64,000 nt of DNA. Source: Sphingomonadaceae bacterium (GTDB lineage Bacteria; Pseudomonadota; Alphaproteobacteria; Sphingomonadales; Sphingomonadaceae). The stretch lies in the NCBI GenBank assembly GCA_021300355.1, contig JAJTEF010000006.1, forward strand, positions 22,024-86,023. The letters run 5' to 3'. Below the pieces are notes generated by a model. It ran no database searches. It was not told where the DNA came from and was given only the letters and a program-made list of their open reading frames with translations. The position numbers and the translations under genes were made by a program. Each line of letters begins with the position of its first letter. Position 1 is the stretch's first letter. Positions 8,707 through 16,648 of this stretch are shown piece by piece.

Positions 8707-9453
8707 TTAGCCATATTCGGCTTGCGACTTGCGCACGGCGATCATGTAGATCAAGACGCCGACGCCTGCCTTTGCGATCAAGTCAGCGATTGTGTAGCCG
8801 ACTTGTACGCCAACGGTTACGTCAGAACCGCTCAGATTGGTGTACGGGATCATGTATACGATCGGGTAGAAACCCCATGATGCGAAGGTCAGCAAGCGTG
8901 CCTTCTTCACCAGTTCACGTACATTTTCAGGCTGGTTGTTGATCGATGCACCGAGGCCGGCGAACAACTGCCACATGATGTAGACAAATGGGATTGCCGA
9001 CAATGTGCCCCACAAAACGCGGGTCGGAATGTCCGTTGCGATTTCACCTGGGTAGCCCAAAATGATCATCAATGCAGCGGCGCCGCCAAGCTTGAACGAC
9101 TTCGAGACAGTTTCTTCTTGGCTCAGACGCATCACGAGGATGAGTTCGATGAGAAGCAATGGCACGGTCAACAACCAATCGACATAGCGATAGGCATCGT
9201 TAAACGCATAGCCGCTTGCGGCCACGATTCCGCCTTCAACGGTATATGCGCCTTCCCAGCTTTCGAAAATACGGAAATAGTGATACGCGGCAATGGCGGT
9301 AACCAAGCCGGAAATGGTGAGCGCTGTCTTGTAGGCTGGGCCCACTTGCGAGCGGCCGAGCCACAAAAACAGCGTTGCTGCTGCCATGGTGGCAAATGTA
9401 AATGAGAATGCATTATAGACCAGGGAATACTGGCCAAAAGTTAGATTTTCCAC
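8707..9453 (-). CDS. proteorhodopsin, predicted green-absorbing light-driven proton pump
   Basis: A 248-residue seven-helix opsin. Key residues align with proteorhodopsin: H58 in AYHYF, R89, and D92/T96/E103 in RYVDWLLTVPLLLIE (the DTE triad of proton pumps), with K228 in ADLIAKAG as the retinal Schiff-base lysine. The colour-tuning position four residues after T96 is leucine (L100), which in this family goes with green absorption. Helix five reads FASWGFYP; whether it has the fenestration glycine for a carotenoid antenna needs an alignment. The start is a GTG at 9453, seven bases after GGGGGAGAG. It forms an operon with blh. Confidence 0.96.
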   Translation of the reverse strand: MENLTFGQYSLVYNAFSFTFATMAAATLFLWLGRSQVGPAYKTALTISGLVTAIAAYHYFRIFESWEGAYTVEGGIVAASGYAFNDAYRYVDWLLTVPLLLIELILVMRLSQEETVSKSFKLGGAAALMIILGYPGEIATDIPTRVLWGTLSAIPFVYIMWQLFAGLGASINNQPENVRELVKKARLLTFASWGFYPIVYMIPYTNLSGSDVTVGVQVGYTIADLIAKAGVGVLIYMIAVRKSQAEYG

Positions 9454-9462
9454 GTTACTCTC

Positions 9463-9494
9463 CCCCTTTGCGACATCATTTCGGATGTCGGGGG
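9463..9494 (-). promoter_or_regulatory. leader hairpin overlapping the proteorhodopsin ribosome-binding site
   Basis: In the proteorhodopsin leader, GATGTCG (plus-strand 9484-9490) pairs perfectly with CGACATC (9471-9477) around a 6-base loop. The stem can be extended by four G-C pairs (9463-9466 with 9491-9494) past a 4-base bulge. The 3' arm of the extension is the GGGG of the Shine-Dalgarno sequence, so folding would hide it. The same inverted repeat could instead be a DNA operator. Seen in sequence; function inferred. Confidence 0.5.
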
Positions 9495-9533
9495 CTTTTT
9501 CATAAACGCTGACCTGGGGACAACAACCTAACC

Positions 9534-9589
9534 TTTATACCATGTTTTTGTGATATTGCCCTCGACATCGCAGAACTGGCATATATAGT
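9534..9589. promoter_or_regulatory. back-to-back promoters of proteorhodopsin and the LOV regulator
   Basis: Rightward, TCGACA (9562-9567) and TATAGT (9584-9589) with a 16-base spacer form a near-consensus promoter about 50 bases before the LOV gene start. Leftward, TATAAA (9539 to 9534) is a good -10 with no consensus -35, as in activator-dependent promoters. A lone copy of CGACATC (9563-9569) sits on the LOV -35 and at about -40 of the leftward promoter. Predicted from sequence only. Confidence 0.45.
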
Positions 9590-9637
9590 GGTTAACTCTG
9601 AAATGCCCCTATGGGGGTACGCGGGAGGCACTGTAAT

Positions 9638-10252
9638 TTGGACGTTTTGGGCCGCTCTAACGAGAAACTAGACGCGCTAATCGCGAATAGCCCGATAGCG
9701 TCAGTGATCAGCGACCCGCGTCAAAGCGGCAATCCAATCATTGCCTGTAATGCTGCGTTTCTTGAACTGACGGGCTATGCGGAACATGAAATCATTGGGC
9801 GGAACTGCAAATTTTTGGCCGGTCCAGAGACTGAACCGTGGTTAACCGACACGATCAGCAATGGCGTTCAACGTCACGCCCCGGTCATGGTCGAAATTCT
9901 GAACTACAAACGCGATGGCACACCCTTTCGTAATGCAGTGCTGGTCGCGCCGTTGTTTGACGAAGAAGGTGAACTTGAGTTCTTTCTTGGTTCTCAGGTC
10001 GAACTTGAGCCCAGTGCGCCAGCGTCTTACGAGAGCCGTCATGCCGCGGCCGCGGCGGCGGTGAAGGCATTGTCACGGCGGCAGCGCGAAGTGTTGGCCG
10101 AAATGGCGCTGGGCCATTTGAACAAGCAAATCGCGTTCCGGCTTGGGCTCAGCGAACAAACCGTCAAAATGCACCGTGCGTTGTTAATGGAGCGGTTGGG
10201 CGCGGCGAGTTCGGCCGATGCTATTCGCATTGCAGTAGAGGCCGGGCTTTAA
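9638..10252 (+). CDS. LOV-LuxR (EL222-like) blue-light transcription factor
   Basis: A 204-residue protein: LOV/PAS domain (about 12-123), an alanine-rich linker, and a LuxR/GerE helix-turn-helix (about 143-204, core [19 protein letters not shown]). The LOV motif GRNCKFLAG has the photoactive cysteine (C57); the flavin-contacting N89, N99 and Q120 are present, while the usual FLQ glutamine is alanine. EL222 of Erythrobacter litoralis has this architecture and dimerises on DNA in blue light. The TTG at 9638 is chosen because GGGAGG lies 9-10 bases upstream; an ATG at 9611 precedes that site. It is divergent from proteorhodopsin, hence a likely regulator of it. Confidence 0.93.
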   Translation: MDVLGRSNEKLDALIANSPIASVISDPRQSGNPIIACNAAFLELTGYAEHEIIGRNCKFLAGPETEPWLTDTISNGVQRHAPVMVEILNYKRDGTPFRNAVLVAPLFDEEGELEFFLGSQVELEPSAPASYESRHAAAAAAVKALSRRQREVLAEMALGHLNKQIAFRLGLSEQTVKMHRALLMERLGAASSADAIRIAVEAGL

Positions 10253-10331
10253 TCTGCGCATTTGCTGTAACGGCGGCTAATGAGCTGCCTCGACAAGACA
10301 CGGCGTCAAGGACGCAACTACTAAACACCAA

Positions 10332-10368
10332 ATGAAAAGGCCCGGCAGTCCCCCAACCGCCGGGCCTT
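10332..10368 (-). terminator. intrinsic terminator of glnB-glnA
   Basis: A perfect 10-bp stem, AAGGCCCGGC with GCCGGGCCTT, loop of about 12 bases, followed on the minus strand by TTTTCATT. It lies 25 bp after the glnA stop. It can also stop transcripts from the converging LOV gene. Confidence 0.85.
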
Positions 10369-10392
10369 AAGCTAATGATCCGATGCGTAGGA

Positions 10393-11805
10393 TCAGTAGC
10401 TGTAGTACATGTCGAATTCGACTGGGCTTGGTGTCATTTCCCAACGGGCGACGTCTTCCATCTTCAATTCGATATAGCTGTCAATCTGGTCCTTCGAGAA
10501 CACGTCACCCTTCAACAGGAAGTCGTGATCCGCGGCCAGGCACTCGAGAGCCTCACGCAGCGAACCGGCTACGGTTGGTACTTCAGCAAGCTCAGCTGGT
10601 GGCAAGTCATAGAGATTCTTGTCCATGGCGTCGCCAGGGTGAATCTTGTTCTGAATGCCGTCGAGGCCAGCCATGAACAAAGCTGCATAGCACAGATATG
10701 GGTTCGCCATTGCATCGGGGAAGCGGACTTCAACGCGCTTGGCCTTGGCACCGGCACCATATGGAATACGGCATGAAGCCGAGCGGTTGCGCGCCGAATA
10801 TGCGAGCAACACGGGCGCTTCGTAACCAGGTACCAGACGCTTGTAGCTGTTTGTGGTCGGGTTTGTGAATGCGTTCACGGCCTTGGCATGCTTGATGATG
10901 CCGCCGATGAAATACAGGCACATGTCCGAAAGCCCGGCATAGCCGTCGCCTGCGAAAAGCGGGGTCTTGCCTTCCCAGATCGACAGGTGGGTGTGCATAC
11001 CCGAACCATTGTCTTCCTTGATTGGCTTCGGCATGAACGTTGCGGTCTTGCCATATGCATGTGCGACCTGATGCACGACATATTTGTAGATCTGCATACG
11101 GTCAGCGGTCTGTGTCAGCGTGCCGAACGTCAGGCCAAGCTCATGCTGGGCTGCGGCAACTTCATGGTGATGCTTATCGCAAGGCAGGCCCATTTCGAGC
11201 ATGGTCGAAACCATTTCGCCACGGATGTCGACTGCGCTGTCGACGGGCGCAACTGGGAAATAACCACCCTTTGCGCGGGGGCGATGCCCCATGTTGCCGC
11301 TTTCATATTTCGTGCCGGTGTTCGTTGGCAGTTCAATATCGTCGATCTTGTAATATGACGTGTTGTAGCTGTTTTCGAAACGCACATCGTCGAACATGAA
11401 GAACTCGGCTTCTGGACCGACATAGACGGTGTCGCCGATGCCTGTGGTTTTCAAATATGCTTCAGCGCGCTTTGCGGTCGAGCGCGGGTCGCGGCTGTAC
11501 AGTTCGCCCGTTGATGGCTCGACGATATCGCAGAAGATGATCATCATTGGCGTTGCGGAGAATGGATCTACGTACACGGCATCAAGATCAGGCTTCAGGA
11601 TCATGTCGGATTCGTTGATGGCTTTCCAGCCTTCGATGGACGAACCGTCAAACATCAGGCCATCTTCCAACTCGTCTTCGCCGATCACGCCAGCGCACAT
11701 GGTCAGATGCTGCCATTTGCCCTTGGGATCAGTGAAACGGACATCGACCCACTCGATCTCTTCATCTTTGATGCGCTTGATAATGTCCTTAGCTGAGGTA
11801 CCCAT
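10393..11805 (-). CDS. glnA: glutamine synthetase type I
   Basis: A 470-residue type I glutamine synthetase, the ATP-dependent enzyme that joins ammonia to glutamate. Visible hallmarks are the N-terminal DGSSIEGW segment, the metal-binding PEAEFFMFD region, the ATP-site [12 protein letters not shown], and the adenylylation loop NLYDLPPAE with the tyrosine modified by GlnE. Length matches the bacterial GSI-beta group. It is the second gene after glnB, 47 bp downstream, and is closed by a strong terminator. The presence of the tyrosine loop implies control by PII-directed adenylylation. Confidence 0.97.
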   Translation of the reverse strand: MGTSAKDIIKRIKDEEIEWVDVRFTDPKGKWQHLTMCAGVIGEDELEDGLMFDGSSIEGWKAINESDMILKPDLDAVYVDPFSATPMMIIFCDIVEPSTGELYSRDPRSTAKRAEAYLKTTGIGDTVYVGPEAEFFMFDDVRFENSYNTSYYKIDDIELPTNTGTKYESGNMGHRPRAKGGYFPVAPVDSAVDIRGEMVSTMLEMGLPCDKHHHEVAAAQHELGLTFGTLTQTADRMQIYKYVVHQVAHAYGKTATFMPKPIKEDNGSGMHTHLSIWEGKTPLFAGDGYAGLSDMCLYFIGGIIKHAKAVNAFTNPTTNSYKRLVPGYEAPVLLAYSARNRSASCRIPYGAGAKAKRVEVRFPDAMANPYLCYAALFMAGLDGIQNKIHPGDAMDKNLYDLPPAELAEVPTVAGSLREALECLAADHDFLLKGDVFSKDQIDSYIELKMEDVARWEMTPSPVEFDMYYSY

Positions 11806-11852
11806 TCTACTTTCCTTCTTTGGCTTGTCTTTTTTGGATATTTTGGATTTTT

Positions 11853-12270
<418 letters not shown>

Positions 12271-12317
12271 AATTGACCAACACCAAAACGCGTTATTTTT
12301 GCCCGTTTGGCCAATAG

Positions 12318-12342
12318 CATCTGCCTAAATTTTAGGCAGATG
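12318..12342. repeat. 12-bp perfect inverted repeat between glnB and the PQQ dehydrogenase
   Basis: CATCTGCCTAAA and TTTAGGCAGATG are separated by one base, 23 bp after the dehydrogenase stop codon. As RNA it folds to a 10-bp stem with a 5-base loop but has no U run after it, so it may be a weak terminator, an mRNA-end stabiliser or an operator. Confidence 0.6.
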
Positions 12343-12365
12343 CCAGATTCATGGGCAGCAGTTTT

Positions 12366-14558
12366 TTACTTTGCTGCCTTTTTTGGTCCACCGCTCAATG
12401 CGGCATCATTTGCCTTTGCATAATGTGCACGGCTGACAACATAAGCGCGCATTTGCTCGGCTTCTTTCGCTGTTAACACGCTGCTAAAGCCGACCATACC
12501 ATTGCCCTTCAATATGCCGTCAATCACAACCGATTTCCAGGTTGCGGCATCCGCAATCACACCAGATTTACGCAGGTCCGGCAGCACGCCGTTCCCGACC
12601 GCGCCGGGTCCGTGGCAGACCAGGCAATAGCGTTGGAAATTCGATCCCCCCGCAGCGATATCCGCTGGCGTGCCGAATTGCGCAGGCGGTGCCCACACAT
12701 AGGCTGGCGCTTTCGGTACGGGTGGCAACGTTGTTTTTCCGCCAAGCTTTAGAACGATCAGGCGGGGGATATTGGGAACCGCAGCGCTGGTGGAGCCTGC
12801 ATAACCCGATACGAGCGGGAACGCGCCGCCCTTGCTGGTCAGGAAGGCGACATATTGCTCGCCGCCCACCGTATAGGTCGATGGGCCGGACAACACGCCA
12901 GACTGTACGTTAAGGTTCAACAATTGCTTACCGCTATCCGCAGCATAAGCACGGAACTCGCCCATTGCCGTACCTTGGAAAACCAGATTTCCGGCGGTGG
13001 TCATCGTTCCGCCATTCCATGAGGCGGGATGATCTACGGTCCATTTTGCTTTGCCGGTCTTGGGGTCGAACGCGACAAGTTTCCCGGTCGTCGCCGCTTT
13101 CACAGCCTTCACGAAATTGATGTCATCGGGAAGGTCGGCCGTTGCCATCGCGCCGCCCACGTTGAAGCCCAGCGCCTTGCGCTCTTGTTCATTTGGCGCA
13201 ACCGGCGGCAGATACGCGCCGCCAATGTACAATGCGGGAATGTAGACCAGTCCCGTTGCGGGGTTGAAGCTCATCGGGTGCCAGTTATGCGCACCCAGCG
13301 CCGAAGGGTTCGCCAAATACAGCTTGCCGGTTTTTTCATACCGCGCGGCAGGGTTTTCGATTGGCCGCCCCGTTTTCATGTCATAGCCGGTTGCCCAGGT
13401 GATGCCGTCGATAAACGGGTTTGCTGACAACAACTTGCCGTTCAGCCGATCAATGGTGAAGAAAAAGCCGTTCTTCGGCGCGTGGTACAGAACTTTGCGT
13501 TCTTTGCCGCCGCGGGTTTCCGTCGCCAATATGATCGGCTGGGTCGCAGTGTAATCCCAGCTTTCGGCTGGCGTTTCCTGATAATGCCAGACATATTCGC
13601 CCGTGTCGGGTTTGAGCGCGACGATGGACGACAGGAACAGATTGTCGCCTTCGCCATTGGAACGGATACCATGGTTCCACGGGTTTCCGTTGCCGACGCC
13701 AAGGTACAATTGGTCGAGCTCGGCATCATAGACGATTGCGTCCCACACGGTGCCGCCGCCGCCACTTTCGCGCCAGTCACCCTTTTTGGGCTTGGAACTC
13801 CATGTTTTGTTTGCCGCCGTTTTTAAGATCTTGTCGCTCGCGGCATTGTCTGGCTCGCCCTTGGGATTGGGCGTGGTGTAAAAACGCCATGCCTGCTTGC
13901 CGGTCGCGGCGTCATATGCGGTTACATAACCGCGCGCGCCGAACTCTGCGCCGCCAAAGCCAATAACCACCTTGTCCTTTACGACCCGTGGCACCCCTGT
14001 GATGGTGCCGTTGGATTTGAGATCAAGCGTTTGGACACTCCACAATTGCTTGCCCGTGGCGGCGTCCAGGGAAATCAAACGTCCATCGATGGTTCCAACA
14101 AAAACGCTGCCTTTCCAGAACGCAACGCCACGGTTGACCACGTCGCAGCAGGCTTTGACGCCGCGCGCTTTGTCGACTTCGGGATCGAAGCTCCACAATG
14201 GTTTGCCGGTTTTGGCGTCATAAGAAAATACTTTGGACCAGGCGGTCGAGATGAACATTTTGCCGTCGACAACCACTGGTGTTGCTTCCTGGCCGCGCGC
14301 ATCGGGCAAGTCAGCGAACCAGGCAATACCCAGATCCTGCACATTGCTGTCGTTAATTTGGGTAAGCGGGCTGTGCCGTTGCTCATTATAATTGAAGCCA
14401 GTCATCGCCCAGTTTGAGCCATCGCCGCCGGTTTTCAGATAATCTCCGTTAATCTTAGCGAATGCAGGCACATCGGTCGGGCCTGCTATTTTTTGGCAAG
14501 AACCCAATAATAATGTCGCGCCAGCAAATGCGGCTGCGAACCAAAGTTTATTCTTCAT
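12366..14558 (-). CDS. PQQ-dependent quinohaemoprotein alcohol dehydrogenase
   Basis: A 730-residue protein. An N-terminal export signal ends in the lipobox-like LLLGSC (C21), so it may be a periplasmic lipoprotein. It then has an eight-bladed PQQ propeller with the vicinal disulfide pair in GVKACCDVVNRG, the catalytic-site segment SWDYTATQP, tryptophan docking repeats such as KPLWSF and KQLWSV, and a C-terminal cytochrome c domain with haem motif CLVCH (about residue 640). Members oxidise alcohols or aldehydes in the periplasm and pass electrons to the respiratory chain. The true substrate cannot be read from the sequence. Single-gene unit; ribosome site GGGGGAG before the ATG. Confidence 0.9.
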   Translation of the reverse strand: MKNKLWFAAAFAGATLLLGSCQKIAGPTDVPAFAKINGDYLKTGGDGSNWAMTGFNYNEQRHSPLTQINDSNVQDLGIAWFADLPDARGQEATPVVVDGKMFISTAWSKVFSYDAKTGKPLWSFDPEVDKARGVKACCDVVNRGVAFWKGSVFVGTIDGRLISLDAATGKQLWSVQTLDLKSNGTITGVPRVVKDKVVIGFGGAEFGARGYVTAYDAATGKQAWRFYTTPNPKGEPDNAASDKILKTAANKTWSSKPKKGDWRESGGGGTVWDAIVYDAELDQLYLGVGNGNPWNHGIRSNGEGDNLFLSSIVALKPDTGEYVWHYQETPAESWDYTATQPIILATETRGGKERKVLYHAPKNGFFFTIDRLNGKLLSANPFIDGITWATGYDMKTGRPIENPAARYEKTGKLYLANPSALGAHNWHPMSFNPATGLVYIPALYIGGAYLPPVAPNEQERKALGFNVGGAMATADLPDDINFVKAVKAATTGKLVAFDPKTGKAKWTVDHPASWNGGTMTTAGNLVFQGTAMGEFRAYAADSGKQLLNLNVQSGVLSGPSTYTVGGEQYVAFLTSKGGAFPLVSGYAGSTSAAVPNIPRLIVLKLGGKTTLPPVPKAPAYVWAPPAQFGTPADIAAGGSNFQRYCLVCHGPGAVGNGVLPDLRKSGVIADAATWKSVVIDGILKGNGMVGFSSVLTAKEAEQMRAYVVSRAHYAKANDAALSGGPKKAAK

Positions 14559-14629
14559 ATTTTTCTCCCCCTCGACGGAAAGGCTATGCCCTCGAATAGG
14601 CTTCGTCCAGTGGGAATTTAACTGACGGG

Positions 14630-15295
14630 TTAAATTTTCTTTTTTATGGCGCTTTCCATCTCGGTTGCGGCCTTTTCATAGACGCGTGCGCGGAGGCTTG
14701 AGAGTATTGCATCAGGTGCATTTGCCGGCGTTCCGCCGCTAAACGGTGGTGCTGGGTCATATTCCAGCGCGAGTTGGATGGTGCGCGCAACATCTTCGCC
14801 TGCAATGTCTGAAATCAGTTCAAGCGCAAAGTCGATGCCTGACGTGACGCCGCCTGCAGTCACCAAATTGCCGTCGCGAACAACCCGCGCGGGGCGATGT
14901 GTTGCGCCAAACATCGGCAACAAATGCGTATATGCCCAGTGGCATGTCGCTTCTTTGCCGCGCAGCAAATCGGCCGCGCCCAATATGAAGGCACCGGTGC
15001 ACACGCTGGTGATATATTGCGCGCCGCGTGCTTGCGTGCGGACGAAATCGACGATCTGCGCATCAGCAATTGCGTCGCGGACACCATGGCCGCCCGGCAC
15101 GCAGATTATGTCCGCCTGCGGGCAGTCTGCAAAACTGGACCTAGGGAGAATAGAAAATCCGCTATCGGTGGTAACCGCCGCGCCCGTTTTGCTGACGACA
15201 TGAACATCCGCGCCCGGCAATCGCGACAGGAATTGCACCGGCCCTGTGAAATCGAGTTGCGTGACATTGTCGAAGAGAACGAAGACGATATTCAT
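14630..15295 (-). CDS. DJ-1/PfpI family protein, isonitrile-hydratase-like
   Basis: A 221-residue protein of the DJ-1/ThiJ/PfpI superfamily. The nucleophile elbow reads SVCTGAFILGAADLL, with the cysteine at about residue 99, and the following ATCHWAYTHLLP segment is characteristic of the isonitrile hydratase/AraC-N-terminal branch. There is no helix-turn-helix domain, so it is a stand-alone enzyme or stress protein. Isonitrile hydratase converts isonitriles to N-formamides, but most members are uncharacterised, so the function is tentative. It is transcribed in the same direction as the flanking dehydrogenase and thiolase genes but is separated from the latter by a terminator. Confidence 0.82.
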   Translation of the reverse strand: MNIVFVLFDNVTQLDFTGPVQFLSRLPGADVHVVSKTGAAVTTDSGFSILPRSSFADCPQADIICVPGGHGVRDAIADAQIVDFVRTQARGAQYITSVCTGAFILGAADLLRGKEATCHWAYTHLLPMFGATHRPARVVRDGNLVTAGGVTSGIDFALELISDIAGEDVARTIQLALEYDPAPPFSGGTPANAPDAILSSLRARVYEKAATEMESAIKKKI

Positions 15296-15320
15296 GCCGT
15301 CTGCTTAACCTGCACGCGGC

Positions 15321-15356
15321 AAAAAACAAAGGGCCGCCGGATTTCTCCGACGGCCC
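15321..15356 (-). terminator. intrinsic terminator after the thiolase gene
   Basis: On the minus strand GGGCCGTCGG and CCGGCGGCCC pair around a 6-base loop (one mismatch), followed by TTTGTTTTTTG, about 22 bp after the thiolase stop. Confidence 0.85.
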
Positions 15357-15377
15357 AAAGGTCGCAAATTGTATCGA

Positions 15378-16565
15378 TCAGATAAGTTCGATCGCCAAAG
15401 CCGTCGCTTCGCCGCCGCCGATGCACAGCGATGCCAGGCCGCGTGTCTTGCCATGGCGCTGAAGCGCGGCGACCAAGGTTGTGATGATCCGCGCACCCGA
15501 TGCACCAATGGGATGGCCCAATGCCGTGGCGCCGCCATGAACGTTAATCTTGTCATGCGCTATGCCCAGATCGTGCATCGCAAACATCGCGACGCAGGCA
15601 AATGCTTCATTTACTTCGAACAGGTCAACGTCCGCGATGGTCCAGCCAGCCTTGGCCAAGCATGTGTTGATAGCACCGACCGGAGCGGTGGTGAATGCTG
15701 ATGGCTCCTGCGCGTGCGCCGCGTGCGCGACGATACGCGCAATCGGTTTTTGCCCATTGGCGTCGGCGACCGATTGGCGGGATAGCACCAGTGCAGCAGC
15801 ACCATCCGAGATCGACGAGCTGGTGGCGGCCGTGATTGTGCCGTCCTTTGCAAAGGCTGGCTTGAGCGTTGGAATCTTGTCGGGCATGCCTTTGCTAGGT
15901 TGTTCGTCGGTGTCGATGATCACGTCGCCCTTACGTGTGGCAACGGTCACCGGAACGATTTCCGCTTTGAACGCGCCGTCTGCAATCGCGCTTTGCGCGC
16001 GGCGTAACGATTCAAGGGCGTATGCGTCCTGCCCTTCGCGCGTCAGCTTATAATCGTCTGCGGTGTCTTGCGCGAACGTGCCCATGGCACGGCCCGCTTC
16101 ATATGCGTCTTCCAGTCCATCAAGGAACATATGGTCATAAGCGGTGTCGTGCCCGATGCGTGCGCCACTGCGATGCTTTTTGAGCAAATAAGGCGCGTTG
16201 GTCATGCTTTCCATGCCGCCGGCGATGACATAATCGACTGAGCCAGCGGCGAGTGCCTCGCTGCCCATGATGACGGTCTGCATGCCCGAACCGCAAACCT
16301 TGTTCACCGTCGTTGCTTGCACAGATTTGGGCAGGCCCGCTTTAATCGCGGCCTGACGGGCAGGGGCTTGGCCGAGGCCTGCTGGCAACACACAACCCAT
16401 GTAAATGCGCTCAATCGCCGCGCCATCGACACCAGCGCGTTCAACCGCGGCCTTCACCGCAGTCGCGCCAAGGTCGGTCGCAGAAACGTCAGCCAACGCC
16501 CCTTGCATGGCCCCCATTGGGGTGCGGGCGTAGGACAGGATGACGACAGGATCGGCGTTGCGCAT
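15378..16565 (-). CDS. acetyl-CoA acetyltransferase (thiolase)
   Basis: A 395-residue type II thiolase with the acylated cysteine in NKVCGSGMQTV (about residue 90), the NVHGGATALGHPIGASG segment and the C-terminal catalytic cysteine in LCIGGGEA. It condenses two acetyl-CoA or cleaves 3-ketoacyl-CoA. Length and motif spacing fit the acetoacetyl-CoA/degradative group. It lies 83 bp after an acyl-CoA ligase gene, so the pair may act in breakdown of a fatty or aromatic acid; biosynthetic use for polyhydroxyalkanoate is an alternative. A terminator closes the unit. Confidence 0.93.
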   Translation of the reverse strand: MRNADPVVILSYARTPMGAMQGALADVSATDLGATAVKAAVERAGVDGAAIERIYMGCVLPAGLGQAPARQAAIKAGLPKSVQATTVNKVCGSGMQTVIMGSEALAAGSVDYVIAGGMESMTNAPYLLKKHRSGARIGHDTAYDHMFLDGLEDAYEAGRAMGTFAQDTADDYKLTREGQDAYALESLRRAQSAIADGAFKAEIVPVTVATRKGDVIIDTDEQPSKGMPDKIPTLKPAFAKDGTITAATSSSISDGAAALVLSRQSVADANGQKPIARIVAHAAHAQEPSAFTTAPVGAINTCLAKAGWTIADVDLFEVNEAFACVAMFAMHDLGIAHDKINVHGGATALGHPIGASGARIITTLVAALQRHGKTRGLASLCIGGGEATALAIELI

Positions 16566-16648
16566 GGGAGATTCCTTTAATTTTGATTTGCCGCCTTATA
16601 GTGCGGCGCAGCATCAAAAACAAATGTGAATCAGCCCAGTTTGCTGCG

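Noticed and set aside
9471..9500. Rightward intrinsic terminator (stem then TTTTT)
   Set aside because: No upstream gene is transcribed rightward here; the leader hairpin or operator readings fit better, though antisense termination cannot be excluded.
9611..9637. ATG at 9611 as start of the LOV gene
   Set aside because: The Shine-Dalgarno sequence GGGAGG lies inside this extension, which fits the TTG at 9638; the extra residues also show no LOV conservation.
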